DNA of 64,000 nt from Nannocystis pusilla (GCF_020073745.1 NZ_JAIRAU010000001.1:1178001-1242000); one strand, 5' to 3'. Shown: positions 50,744 to 59,591, counted from the stretch's first letter. The notes: generated from the letters alone by a model not told the origin. Numbers and translations are program-made.

Positions 50744-52996
50744 TCAGGCCGGGCCGCGCTCGGCGGCTCGCGCGGGATCGGCGTGGTACGAATAATAACC
50801 GGCGCCGTAGCCGGCCTCCTCGCGGCGGGCGTCGACCTCGTTGAGGACCACGCCGAGCAGGTTGGCCTCGCTGCGGCGGAGGGTGGCGAGGGCGCGCTGG
50901 AGGCCGGCGCGAGTGGTCGCCTGGCAGCGGGCGACGACGACGACGCCGTCGGCCAGGCGGGCGAGGATCAGCGGGTCGGTGACCGGCAGGACCGGGGGCG
51001 TGTCGAGCACGACGAGGTCGAAGCGCTCGCCGAGCTCGGCCAGCAGCTTGCGCGTCTGCGGGCTCTCGAGCAGCTCGGACGGGTTTTGCGGGATCTCCCC
51101 GCACAGCAGGAGGGACATGCCCTCGGGGACATCTCCGCCGGTGATGATCGCCTCGTCGAGCGTGCACTTGCCGGCCAGCACGCGCGCGAGGCCGTCGGCC
51201 TCGCGGCCGATCGGCGGCTCGAACACCTGGTGGAGCCGCGGGCGGCGCATGTCGGCGTCGATGAGGACGACGCGCTTCTTGGCCTGGACGAAGCTCATCG
51301 CCAGGTTGACGGCCGTCGAGCTCTTGCCCTCCGACGAGTTGGGCGAGGTGACGACGAGGGTGCGCAGGCCGTCCTTGCCGGCGGCGAAGCCGAGCGAGGT
51401 CCGCACGCCGCGGACGCGCTCGGCCATCAGCGACTGGGGGAACAGCAGGGTGTGGAGGTCGCGCTGGCGTCGCTGGGCGCGGAGGTTGCTGACGCCGATC
51501 CGCGCGTCGGCGGGCAGGAGCGGCAGCTGGCCGAGCACGGGCAGGCCGAGGCCGGCGAGCGCGCGCTCGAGGTCGAGGAGGCCGCGGATCCGGTTGTCGC
51601 GCACGTCGACGCCGAGGGCCAGCAGCGCGCCGAGCGTGAGGCCGCTGACCAGGGCCACGGCGACCAGCAGGGCCTTGGGCGGGAACACCGGCTTGCGGCC
51701 CCGGGTCGCGCGGTCGAGGATCTCGATGTCCTCCGACTGCACGCGGCCGAGCATCTCGATCTCGGTGTCGCGGCGCGACACCAAATCATAGGACTCGGCG
51801 GCGCTCTTGGCCTCGCGCTCGAGCTCGCGGTACTGCCGCTCGAGCAGGGTGAGGCCGAGCGCCTTCTCCTTCTCGCCGTCGAGGGAGCCGCGCAGGCGGC
51901 TCTCGGTCTTGCGGGCCGCGTTGGCGCGGGCCTTGAGCGACTCGAGCAGCTCCTTCTCCTCGCGGGCGATCCGGCCCTGGATCACGCGCAGGCGCTTCTT
52001 GGCCTGCTGCAGCTCGGGCATCTTGTCGCCGTACTTGATGGCGAGCTGCTCGACCTCGCGTTCGGCCTCGAGCTCCTCGGCGCGCATGTCCTCGAAGACA
52101 CGTCGCTCGAGCGGCGGCAGCAGGCCGGCGCCGGCGATGCTGCCCTGCTTGTGCAGCCGCTCGGCCTCCTCGTGGACGGCGCTGGCGGCGAACGCCTCGG
52201 CCTCGGCGTCCTTGAGGTTGGCGGTGGTCTTGATGATCGCCTCGGTGATGACGTTCTGGCGGTCGGCGAGGGAGATCGAGCTGATGCCGTGCTCCTGCTT
52301 GAAGTCGGACAGGGCGCGCTCGGCCAGCTGGAGGGCGGCGAGGGCCTTGGCCCGCTCGGTCTCGACGTTGGCCTTGGCGGCGTCGCCGGTGCGCGCGCGC
52401 GAGGCGTCGACGTGGGCGAGATAGGCCTCGGCGAGCGCGTTGGCGATGTCGGCGGCGATCTGCGGGTCGGGGTAGTCGGCGGAGATCTTGAGCACCCGCG
52501 AGCCGCGGACCTCCTCGACGAACACCATCCCGCGCAGCCGCTCGATCGGGTCGACCTCCGCGGCCTGGGCCACCCGCTCGGCCTCGGAGGTGATGTCGGC
52601 GATGCCGAGGAACACCGGGTCCTGCGCGAGGCCGAGGGCGGCGAGCGCCCGCTCGGCGACGGTGCGGCTGCCGATGATCTCGCGCTGGGTCTGGTAGTAC
52701 TCCTTGTAGGCCAGCAGGCGCGACTCGCTGTCCTCGGTGACGTTCTTGACCTTGTCGAGCACCTGCGGGCCGCCGAGGTGGAGCACGACGGTGGCGCTGG
52801 CCCGCCAGCGCGGCTGCAGGGCGGTGATCGCGATCGCGGCCCCGGCCAGCGCGACCACCGTCATGACCGCGACCACGAGCCAGCGCCGGCGCAAGATCGC
52901 AAGGAAGCGCATGAGCTGCTCCATCGCCCGGTCGGCCTCGTCGGGGCCGGGTTGTTCGGGCGCGGGCGCGGGCGCGGTTCCGGACGGGGCAGTCAC
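50744..52996 (-). CDS. Wzc-type polysaccharide co-polymerase and tyrosine autokinase
   Basis: A 750-residue inner-membrane protein that controls chain length and export of exopolysaccharide by tyrosine phosphorylation. Wzz-type N-terminus with a first span (WLVVAVMTVVALAGAAIAITAL), a long periplasmic coiled coil (residues about 150-440), a second span (ALLVAVALVSGLTLGALLALG), then a BY-kinase: Walker A TSPNSSEGKSSTAVN (about residue 555), Walker A' VVLIDADMRRP, Walker B LVVLDTPPVLP, and the C-terminal Tyr cluster GYGAGYYSYH. The start is GTG. Contains an exact repeat copy at 52087-52100. Together with the polymerase gene it makes this a polysaccharide locus. Confidence 0.92.
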   Translation of the reverse strand: MTAPSGTAPAPAPEQPGPDEADRAMEQLMRFLAILRRRWLVVAVMTVVALAGAAIAITALQPRWRASATVVLHLGGPQVLDKVKNVTEDSESRLLAYKEYYQTQREIIGSRTVAERALAALGLAQDPVFLGIADITSEAERVAQAAEVDPIERLRGMVFVEEVRGSRVLKISADYPDPQIAADIANALAEAYLAHVDASRARTGDAAKANVETERAKALAALQLAERALSDFKQEHGISSISLADRQNVITEAIIKTTANLKDAEAEAFAASAVHEEAERLHKQGSIAGAGLLPPLERRVFEDMRAEELEAEREVEQLAIKYGDKMPELQQAKKRLRVIQGRIAREEKELLESLKARANAARKTESRLRGSLDGEKEKALGLTLLERQYRELEREAKSAAESYDLVSRRDTEIEMLGRVQSEDIEILDRATRGRKPVFPPKALLVAVALVSGLTLGALLALGVDVRDNRIRGLLDLERALAGLGLPVLGQLPLLPADARIGVSNLRAQRRQRDLHTLLFPQSLMAERVRGVRTSLGFAAGKDGLRTLVVTSPNSSEGKSSTAVNLAMSFVQAKKRVVLIDADMRRPRLHQVFEPPIGREADGLARVLAGKCTLDEAIITGGDVPEGMSLLLCGEIPQNPSELLESPQTRKLLAELGERFDLVVLDTPPVLPVTDPLILARLADGVVVVARCQATTRAGLQRALATLRRSEANLLGVVLNEVDARREEAGYGAGYYSYHADPARAAERGPA

Positions 52997-53316
52997 TGCC
53001 GGGCTAGCTTAGGCCGACCGCGCCGCAGCGCCAAGAGAGCGTCGCGGAGCGAAACCCGTGCGCGGGCAGTGACGGATCGCCCGCGTGCCGGCGACCACCC
53101 GCGGCGCGTGCGGCGACGCGGTTCGCCTCCAGGACCGGCGTCGGACGTCGCCGAGATCTCGGGCCGCTGGGGCCGGGCCATGAGCCACCGCTCGGGTTCG
53201 GCGTCCTCGGTCAACAGCGGGCGCGAGCCGGGTGATCGAGGGCAATGCCGACCTCACCGATCAGCACACCGCTCTCGAGTGACTTGTCTGAAAAGACATG
53301 CGCTATTCAATATGTC
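52997..53316. repeat. Intergenic region with TGTC/GACA elements
   Basis: No gene seen between the Wzc-like gene and the Uma2 gene. At the right end are TGTC-TGAAAA-GACA (53285-53298; a GAAA tetraloop if read as RNA) and a near copy, TATGTCTCAAGGGGCAGG (53311-53328), the latter running into the Uma2 stop region. Confidence 0.6.
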
Positions 53317-53895
53317 TCAAGGGGCAGGAGGCGGCAGGGGCGGGAACAGGCGCCCGACGGGCAGCTCGATCGCCTCGAACGGCGGGATGCGGGCCAGCGC
53401 GGTGTCGTCGTAGCTGCCGGCGACTCGCCACTGTGTGCCGTCGAGGACGAACGCCTCGAGGACGCGCGCGGCCGGGTCGACAAGCCAATAGTAGGGGACG
53501 CCGTGGCGGGCGTAGAGGTGCAGCTTGCGCACGCGGTCGACCTTCTCGGTCGATGGCGAGAGGACCTCGCAGATCCAGTCGGGGACGACGTCGATCGGTC
53601 GTTTATCCCACGGATCGGGCAGGCGGGCGCGCCGCCAGCCGACGACGTCGGGCCGGACCACGTCGTGGGCTTCGAAGCGGACGTCGATCTCCTGCAAGAT
53701 CCACCAGCCGTCGGGCCCTTCCGTGTCCCCGTCGAAGGGGCCGCCGACGAAACGGCCGAGGGCGAGTTGGGCTCGGCCGTGGCCGGGGAGGGGGCTCGGC
53801 TGGGTGTGGATCTCGCCGTCGAAGATCTCCGTCTTCACCTCGGAGGGGTAGGCGAGCAGGTCGTCGTAGGTCGCGAGCTTGCGAGCGGTCGCCAT
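53317..53895 (-). CDS. Uma2 family endonuclease-like protein
   Basis: A 192-residue member of the Uma2 (DUF820) family, which has a PD-(D/E)XK nuclease fold. Visible signature: LATYDDLLAYPSEVKTEIFDGE at the N-terminus, DVVRPDVVGWRRARLP with the first Asp, and PDWICEVLSPSTEKVDRVRK with the acidic and Lys residues, then YWLVDPAARVLEAF. The role in cells is not settled; the family is numerous in cyanobacteria and myxobacteria and often found singly, as here. TATCTT (minus strand, 53902-53907) ends 6 nt before the ATG. Confidence 0.88.
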   Translation of the reverse strand: MATARKLATYDDLLAYPSEVKTEIFDGEIHTQPSPLPGHGRAQLALGRFVGGPFDGDTEGPDGWWILQEIDVRFEAHDVVRPDVVGWRRARLPDPWDKRPIDVVPDWICEVLSPSTEKVDRVRKLHLYARHGVPYYWLVDPAARVLEAFVLDGTQWRVAGSYDDTALARIPPFEAIELPVGRLFPPLPPPAP

Positions 53896-53901
53896 GTCGA
53901 C

Positions 53902-53907
53902 AAGATA
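53902..53907 (-). promoter_or_regulatory. -10-like box of the Uma2 gene
   Basis: TATCTT on the minus strand ends 6 nt before the ATG at 53895. Confidence 0.5.
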
Positions 53908-53913
53908 GCACGA

Positions 53914-54366
53914 TCACGGCGGCGCGGCGCGCAGGCCCAGCAGCACCTGCAGGGCGGCGACCACCAGCAGCGCCCCGCCGACCGGGACCAGCAGCACGCC
54001 GAGGCCGGGGTCGCCGGCGTAGTGCCACAGGCCGCCGAGGAAGAAGCCGAGCGGGAGCAGCAGGCTGGCGAGGTCGAGGCTGTTCGATGCGACATGTCCA
54101 TGAGAACATGTCGTGAGGGACGGGTGGGCGCGGGCCGTCGCCGCCAGCCCGAGATGGACCAGGCCGAGCAGCGCGCCGTGGGCGTGGGCGAGCGTCCACA
54201 TGTGCCTTCGCACCGCCTGGTCGAGGTCGAGGTAGGCGCCGACCTTGAGGCCGTGCAGCGACTCGAGCGCGAGGCCGGCGGCGAGGAACACCAGCAGGCA
54301 CAGCCAGCCGCGGCGCAGGTGCCTGGCGGCGTAGTCCTCGGGGGTCCGCTCGCGCGTCGTGGGCAT
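53914..54366 (-). CDS. Small membrane protein coupled to a multiheme cytochrome gene
   Basis: A 150-residue protein with about four membrane spans (CLLVFLAAGLALESL, HAHGALLGLVHLGLAAT, LASLLLPLGFFLGGLWHY, VLLVPVGGALLVVAALQVLLGL). A His-rich stretch (WTLAHAHGALLGLVHLG) could bind heme or copper. No exact family is recognised. Its ATG is 3 nt after the stop of the octaheme cytochrome gene, so the two are one operon and it may anchor or partner the cytochrome. A repeat element with 8-bp arms CGACATGT/ACATGTCG (54090-54113) lies inside, encoding part of the loop TTCSHGHVAS. Confidence 0.65.
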   Translation of the reverse strand: MPTTRERTPEDYAARHLRRGWLCLLVFLAAGLALESLHGLKVGAYLDLDQAVRRHMWTLAHAHGALLGLVHLGLAATARAHPSLTTCSHGHVASNSLDLASLLLPLGFFLGGLWHYAGDPGLGVLLVPVGGALLVVAALQVLLGLRAAPP

Positions 54367-54369
54367 CGG

Positions 54370-56217
54370 CTACTCCTTCAGGTCGATCGGCCGGTCGTCG
54401 CGGCGGTCGGCGAGGGCCCGCAGCGCGGCGATGTCGTGGTCGCGGGCGCCGTCGACGAGACGCGCGGGGTCGGCTGCGGGGCGGGGACCGGCGCGCCAGT
54501 GGGTCAGGATCGCGGCCGCGGTCGCGTCGCGGACCGCGGCCGGCGCGAGCGGATCGACGGCGACGCCCGCGGCCGCCGGCAGCCCGCGCAGCCCGCGAGC
54601 GGCGATCTGGCGCACCGCGTCGTAGGGGTCGGCGAGCAGGTGAGCGAGGATCGGCGCGCGCCAGTCGGGCCCCGCGTCGCCGCCGCGGCCGAGCGCGTCG
54701 GCTGCCAGCGCGCGCTGGCCGGCGTCGCCCGAGATGGCCCAAAGGACAGCCGCCGAGACGGTCCGCTGGTCGGCGTCGAGCTCGGGCTCGGGCTGGCCGT
54801 ACCAGGCCCGCAGGTGGCCGGCGGTCCACGCCAGCGGGCGATCGACGTGGCACAGGCTGCAGGCGTCGGGGCGGCCGGTGGCCAGGGTGGTGGCGAGGTC
54901 GGGGCTGTCGATCACGTGGCTGCGGATCGCCTTGAGCAGGCCGTAGCTGGTCCGCGGCATGTGACAGTCGTAGCACGACACGCTGCCGGCCGGGTGGCGG
55001 GTGTGTGCCGGGATGTCCGCAAGGACATGGCACGAAGCGCAGGCTCCGTCGCCGCCCGCGGCGGCGCTCAGCTGGTCGTCGGGGTCGGCGCCGTGGAGCT
55101 GGTGGCACGACAGGCACGACAGCTCGCCGCGCTGGAAGCAGGGGGTCTCGAGCAGCGCGGTGTACTCGCGCCCGGTCACGCGCACGTGGCCGTCGGACCA
55201 CATGCGACCGGCGAGGTACTCCGGGTCCTCGTCGAGGACGGCGTCGAGCCACGGCTGGGCCTCGCGGACGGGGTGGCGGACCAGCTGGCGGTGCGGCGCG
55301 AGCGGCTCGCCGGGGCGGAACGGGTCGCCGCGGGCCAGCCAGGCGTCCTCGTCGGGGAAGCGGGCGACGCCGTGGCACTGGCCGCACAGCTCGGCGCTGC
55401 GGCGGTGGTCGAGGCGGGCCGGGTGGACGATCGATGGATCTGGTCCGGGGGACAGGTGCGAGGCGTAGCGGGCCAGCGGGCTGCGGCGGGCGTCGACGTG
55501 GGCGCGGCCGGGGCCGTGGCACGACTCGCAGGCGATCCCCAGCTCGGCGACGCGGGTGTCGACGCCGGCCCCGTCGATGCGCGGCTGGCCGGCGACCGCG
55601 TGGCACGGCACGCAGGCGCGGTTCCAGGTGTAGACGACGTCGCCCTGCGGCGGCCGCAGCAGCGTGCTCTCGACCGGGACCCACGCCTGCTCGTCGGTCA
55701 GCCACGCCGAGGGGAAGGCGTGCAGCCGGCGGTCGCGCGGGCTCTCGACCCAGTAGACCTGCATGTGGTGGGCGCCGGTGGTCATGACGACTCTGCGCAT
55801 GACCGCCGAGACATGTTCGATGGGCAAGCCGGCCGCCGCGCGCGCGAGCTTGTCCTCGGGGTCGGGCAGCTCGGCCCAGAACTCGTCGCCGCGGCGCAGC
55901 GGGCGGTGCGGGCCGCCGGGGCCGCTCAGGGTGCGGCCGTCGAACGGCGCCAGCACGCTGTCCGGCCCGGCGCGCTGCGTCATGGTCCGGTGGTAGGTGG
56001 CCGCCCAGGTGGCGTGGGCCGCCGGGTGGCACGGCGCGCACGCGGCCGAGCCGACGTAGCCGGCGCGCCCGATCGCCGGGGTGCGGCGCACCAGCTCGTC
56101 GTGGCTGCGCGCGCGCTCGCGGTGCTGGACCGCCCGGGCCGCGATCGAGGCGATCGCGGCCGCGAGGGCGAACGCGACCACGGCGAACAGCGGGGCGCGG
56201 CGCGACGGGTGAGCCAC
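54370..56217 (-). CDS. Octaheme c-type cytochrome with HEAT-like C-terminal region
   Basis: An exported electron-transfer protein. Eight CxxCH heme sites are present: CAPCH, CVPCH, CESCH, CGQCH, CLSCH, CASCH, CYDCH and CSLCH. The GTG start at 56217 gives an N-terminal anchor (LFAVVAFALAAAIASIAA); an in-frame ATG at 56316 lies inside a repeat element and adds only a Pro/Ala stretch. The last 170 residues are Ala-rich helical repeats (AAVLWAISGDAGQRALAADA, LLADPYDAVRQIAARGLRGL), HEAT-like. Such fusions are seen in multiheme cytochromes of unknown redox partner. Two repeat copies lie in the coding region (55014-55027 exact; 55810-55825 degenerate). Confidence 0.85.
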   Translation of the reverse strand: MAHPSRRAPLFAVVAFALAAAIASIAARAVQHRERARSHDELVRRTPAIGRAGYVGSAACAPCHPAAHATWAATYHRTMTQRAGPDSVLAPFDGRTLSGPGGPHRPLRRGDEFWAELPDPEDKLARAAAGLPIEHVSAVMRRVVMTTGAHHMQVYWVESPRDRRLHAFPSAWLTDEQAWVPVESTLLRPPQGDVVYTWNRACVPCHAVAGQPRIDGAGVDTRVAELGIACESCHGPGRAHVDARRSPLARYASHLSPGPDPSIVHPARLDHRRSAELCGQCHGVARFPDEDAWLARGDPFRPGEPLAPHRQLVRHPVREAQPWLDAVLDEDPEYLAGRMWSDGHVRVTGREYTALLETPCFQRGELSCLSCHQLHGADPDDQLSAAAGGDGACASCHVLADIPAHTRHPAGSVSCYDCHMPRTSYGLLKAIRSHVIDSPDLATTLATGRPDACSLCHVDRPLAWTAGHLRAWYGQPEPELDADQRTVSAAVLWAISGDAGQRALAADALGRGGDAGPDWRAPILAHLLADPYDAVRQIAARGLRGLPAAAGVAVDPLAPAAVRDATAAAILTHWRAGPRPAADPARLVDGARDHDIAALRALADRRDDRPIDLKE

Positions 56218-56311
56218 GGGGGCGCCAGGGTAGCCCAACCGGGCGTGAGCGCGCCAGGACCGCGGCGAGCCCGGACCGGCGGCGCCCGCGGCGGGCGCGG
56301 GGCGGAGCGTG

Positions 56312-56346
56312 GACATGTCTATCAGGTCATGTCGAAATGGACATGT
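56312..56346. repeat. Cluster of GACATGTC elements
   Basis: GACATGTC at 56312-56319, GTCATGTC at 56326-56333 and the exact TGTC-GAAATG-GACA (56330-56343) followed by TGTC, between the divergent cytochrome and vgrG genes. Confidence 0.8.
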
Positions 56347-56459
56347 CGTGCGCGAGCCGGAGCGCGGTCCCGCCCGGGTCGCGCGGAACAGCCCCGGGCC
56401 GGCCGGGCTCGTTGCGCCGCCGTGCGCGCGCGTGATAAGAGCCGGGCTGGAGGGCGGCG

Positions 56460-58595
56460 ATGGATTCGGAGCTGCTGCTGGTCGCGCGTCAAGCAGATCG
56501 CTCGTGCACCTTCGAGATCGAGGGGCTCGCCGACAACTTCTGGGTGGTGCGCTTCAGCGGCAGCGAGGCGATCTCGTCGCCGTACGAGTTCCACCTCGAC
56601 GTGGTCGCGCGGCACATCGCGGTCGGCGAGCTGGTCGGCCGCAGCGCGGCGCTGAAGATCGTCGTCACCGGCGAGCCGCGGCTGGTCCACGGCATCGTCC
56701 TGCGCGCCGAGTACACCGGCGAGATGCGGCCGCGGGCGATGTACCGCATCACCCTGGTGCCGCAGGTGTACACGCTGCTGCTCCGCACGAATTCGCGGAT
56801 CTTCCAGAACAAGTCGACGCCGGACATCCTGCGCCAGGTGCTCGAGGAGGCCGGGCTCAACCCGCGCCGCCAGGTCTCGTTCGAGCTCACGGGCACGTAC
56901 CAGCCGCGCGACTACTGCGTGCAGTACCGCGAGAGCGACCTCCACTTCATCAGCCGATTGATGGAGGAGGAGGGGATCGTCTATTACTTCGAGCACGCGG
57001 CGACCCGCCACGTGATGCGGATCAGCGACCGCGCCGGCGGGGCGCTGATGATCCCGGGCGAGGCGACGCTGCCGTTCCGCATCGACGACATGGTCCGCGA
57101 CGAGCACGTCGGGGTGTTCCGCGTGAGCGAGGAGATCCGCCCCAACCAGGTGGCGCTGCGCGACTTCAACCTGCACAAGCCCGACGTGCTGCTCGAGGCG
57201 ACGCAGGGCGCCGGCAGGCCGCCGCTCGAGCTCTACGACTACCCCGGCGAGTTCCAGGAGGCGGCGCTCGGCAAGCGGCTGGCGAAGACCGAGCTCGAGG
57301 CGGCCCAGGCGCTGCGCCGCGTCGGCCGCGGCACCAGCGACTCGCCGCGCCTCCTGCCCGGGTTCGCGTTCACGCTCGCCGACCACCCGCGCGCCGAGCT
57401 CGACGGCGAGTACCGCCTGCTGCGCGTGCAACACTTCGGCGAGCAGCCCGGCACCATCGACCACACCGCCGAGCAGGAGCTCGTCTACCACAGCGAGTTC
57501 ACCTGCATCCCCAGCGACGTGCCGTACCGGACGCCGCGCGTGACCCCGCGGCCGGTGGTCCGCGGCGTGCAAACGGCCACGGTCGTCGGCCCCGAGGGCG
57601 AGGAGGTCCACGTCGACGAGCACGGGCGCGTCAAGGTCCAGTTCCACTGGGACCGCCTCGGCGAGTCCGACGACACCTCGTCGTGCTGGGTCCGCGTCAG
57701 CCAGGCGTGGGCCGGCAACGGCTACGGCGCGATGTTCATCCCGCGCGTCGGCCACGAGGTGATCGTCGACTTCATCGAGGGCGACCCCGACCGCCCGATC
57801 ATCACCGGTCGCGTGTACCACGGGCTCAACGCCACGCCCTACAAGCTGCCCGACGACAAGACCAAGAGCACGATCCGGACCGAGACCTACACCGGCGCCG
57901 GCTTCAACGAGCTGCGCTTCGAGGACGCCAAGGGCGTTGAGCAGATCTTCATCCACGCCCAGCGCGACGTCGACGTCAGCGTGCTGCACGACCGCCGCGA
58001 GACCGTCGGCAACGACGAGCACCACAAGGTGCTGCACGACCGCATGTCGCAGGTCGTGAACGACGAGCACCGCACCGTCGGCGCCGACGCGCGGACGCAG
58101 ATCGGCGGCGCGGCCCACACCGAGGTCAAGGGCGCGGTGACGACGAAGGTCGGGGGAGCGCTGGCCGCGAGCTACGGCGGGGCGGTCGACGTCTCGATCA
58201 CCGGTCAGACGACGCTCGGCATCGCCGGCGGCCTCGACCTCAAGATCGACGGGGCGCAGAAGGTCTCGGTCGGCGGGGCGCACAACCTCACCACCTCGGG
58301 CGACAGCGCCGTGAGCGTCGGCGGCGACGCCAGCGCCAAGGTCACCGGCACGGTGGTGGTCGAGGGCGCGACGCTGATCTTGAAGGCGACCGCCGGCATC
58401 ACCCTGCAGGGCCCCGGCGGCTTCGTCACCATCGACGCGAACGGCGTCAGCATCCAGGGCACGATGATCCTGCTCAACAGCGGCGGCGCGGCGCTGGCCG
58501 GCTCGGCCTCGCCGGCGCTGTCGCCCGGCACGCCCGCGGACGCGAGCCCGACCGCGCCGACCGCTCCCACATCGGCCGAGCAGGCCCCCACCTGA
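56460..58595 (+). CDS. vgrG: Type VI secretion tip protein VgrG (TssI)
   Basis: VgrG trimers form the spike of the type VI secretion tube and deliver effectors to neighbouring cells. The 711-residue product has the gp27-like part (FRVVRFSGSEAISSPYEFHL read from NFWVVRFSG, then RDYCVQYRESDLHFISRLMEEEGIVYYF), the gp5-like OB fold (EEVHVDEHGRVKVQFHWDR, SCWVRVSQAWAGNGYGAMFI, GHEVIVDFIEGDPDRPIITG) and the beta-prism needle of repeats (GNDEHHKVLHDRMSQVVNDE to GITLQGPGGFVTID). The Ala/Pro/Thr-rich tail after residue 680 has no effector domain. GGAGG precedes the ATG. No other T6SS structural gene is in the window, so it is an orphan vgrG locus. Confidence 0.95.
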   Translation: MDSELLLVARQADRSCTFEIEGLADNFWVVRFSGSEAISSPYEFHLDVVARHIAVGELVGRSAALKIVVTGEPRLVHGIVLRAEYTGEMRPRAMYRITLVPQVYTLLLRTNSRIFQNKSTPDILRQVLEEAGLNPRRQVSFELTGTYQPRDYCVQYRESDLHFISRLMEEEGIVYYFEHAATRHVMRISDRAGGALMIPGEATLPFRIDDMVRDEHVGVFRVSEEIRPNQVALRDFNLHKPDVLLEATQGAGRPPLELYDYPGEFQEAALGKRLAKTELEAAQALRRVGRGTSDSPRLLPGFAFTLADHPRAELDGEYRLLRVQHFGEQPGTIDHTAEQELVYHSEFTCIPSDVPYRTPRVTPRPVVRGVQTATVVGPEGEEVHVDEHGRVKVQFHWDRLGESDDTSSCWVRVSQAWAGNGYGAMFIPRVGHEVIVDFIEGDPDRPIITGRVYHGLNATPYKLPDDKTKSTIRTETYTGAGFNELRFEDAKGVEQIFIHAQRDVDVSVLHDRRETVGNDEHHKVLHDRMSQVVNDEHRTVGADARTQIGGAAHTEVKGAVTTKVGGALAASYGGAVDVSITGQTTLGIAGGLDLKIDGAQKVSVGGAHNLTTSGDSAVSVGGDASAKVTGTVVVEGATLILKATAGITLQGPGGFVTIDANGVSIQGTMILLNSGGAALAGSASPALSPGTPADASPTAPTAPTSAEQAPT

Positions 58596-58616
58596 GCGAC
58601 AGGAGGACGTCACGCC

Positions 58617-58892
58617 ATGCCACCCGCAGCCCGCGTCACCGACCTTCACACCTGCCCGCTGCCGTATCACGTCGGCGGCCCGATCAACAAAGGCGAGGCG
58701 ACCGTGATGATCGGGTACCAGCCCGCGGCCCGCGTCGGTGACACGGCCGTGTGCGTGGTCGGCGGCATGGACACGATCGCGCTCGGCTCGGCGACGGTGA
58801 TGGTGGGGGGCGCCCCCGCGGCCCGCATGGGCGACGCGACCAGCCACGGCGGCGTCATCACCGCCGGCTTCCCGCAGATCATGATCGGCTAG
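58617..58892 (+). CDS. PAAR-domain spike tip protein
   Basis: A 91-residue PAAR protein that would cap the VgrG spike, with a zinc site at the tip. PAAR motifs PAARVTDLHTCP, PAARVGDTAVC and PAARMGDATSHGG repeat along the chain with conserved His/Cys. A good Shine-Dalgarno AGGAGG (58601-58606) precedes the ATG, and it follows vgrG by 21 nt. It has no effector extension. Confidence 0.93.
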   Translation: MPPAARVTDLHTCPLPYHVGGPINKGEATVMIGYQPAARVGDTAVCVVGGMDTIALGSATVMVGGAPAARMGDATSHGGVITAGFPQIMIG

Positions 58893-58918
58893 GACGCAGG
58901 CCCGGCGCGGACCCGTTG

Positions 58919-58956
58919 CTGTCTGAAGAGACAGCGAACATGGTCGCAAGGACAGG
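58919..58956. repeat. TGTC-N6-GACA repeat and near copy
   Basis: CTGTC-TGAAGA-GACAG (58919-58934) and ACATGGTCGCAAGGACAGG between the convergent PAAR and YbhB genes. Confidence 0.8.
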
Positions 58957-58959
58957 CGG

Positions 58960-59448
58960 TTAGCCGGCGCGGCGCGGCGCGGCGGCCTCTTTCTGATAGG
59001 TGCCGACGAGCTCGGCGCGCGCGAGGATGTGGCCGGCGACCGCGGCCTCGAACTCGTCGCGGGTCGGGGCGTGGAGGTCGGGCAGCCGCGTGTCGAGGGC
59101 GTAGAGGGCGAAGAAGTAGCGGTGACGGCCGATCGGCGGGCACGGGCCGGCCCACGCGGCCTTGTTGTAGTCGTTCTTGCCGTGGCGCGCGCCGGGCGGG
59201 AGCTTGGCCGCGGCGCCGGCAGGCAGCTGACGCACGTCGGGCGGCAGGTCGACGACGATCCAGTGGACGAAGATCCGGCGCGGCGCGGCCGGGTCGGGGG
59301 CGTCGGGGTCCTGCACGAGCAGCGCGAAGCTGCGGGTCCCCTCGGGGACGTCGCTCCATTCGAGCGGCGGCGACAGATCGTCGCCCTCGCAGGTGTGCTT
59401 GCGGGGGATCGAGCCCATCGATTCGAAGGCGGAGGAGCGGAGCTGCAT
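58960..59448 (-). CDS. YbhB/YbcL family (PEBP-like) protein
   Basis: A 162-residue member of the phosphatidylethanolamine-binding-like YbhB/YbcL family. Motifs: SSAFESMGSIPRKHTCEGDD at the N-terminus, LSPPLEWSDVPEGTRSFALL, QDPDAPDP and FVHWIVVDLPPDVR, then YNKAAWAGPCPPIGRHRYFFALYALD. The ligand pocket Asp-Pro-Asp and His are present. The family's job in bacteria is unclear, and nothing nearby tells. TACACT (minus strand) lies 8 nt before the ATG at 59448. Confidence 0.92.
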   Translation of the reverse strand: MQLRSSAFESMGSIPRKHTCEGDDLSPPLEWSDVPEGTRSFALLVQDPDAPDPAAPRRIFVHWIVVDLPPDVRQLPAGAAAKLPPGARHGKNDYNKAAWAGPCPPIGRHRYFFALYALDTRLPDLHAPTRDEFEAAVAGHILARAELVGTYQKEAAAPRRAG

Positions 59449-59456
59449 GACGCGCG

Positions 59457-59462
59457 AGTGTA
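59457..59462 (-). promoter_or_regulatory. -10-like box of the YbhB gene
   Basis: TACACT on the minus strand ends 8 nt before the ATG at 59448. Confidence 0.35.
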
Positions 59463-59591
59463 CGCAGATCGGCCGGCGCGCCGCGTCCGTGGCACCTGCC
59501 ACGGTTCTTCGCCGCTGCGGTACGAGCGCCCGGCGATCGGGCGCGGCCGTCGCCGAGCGCACGACATCCCACCCGCGGGAGGGCCGGCGAA

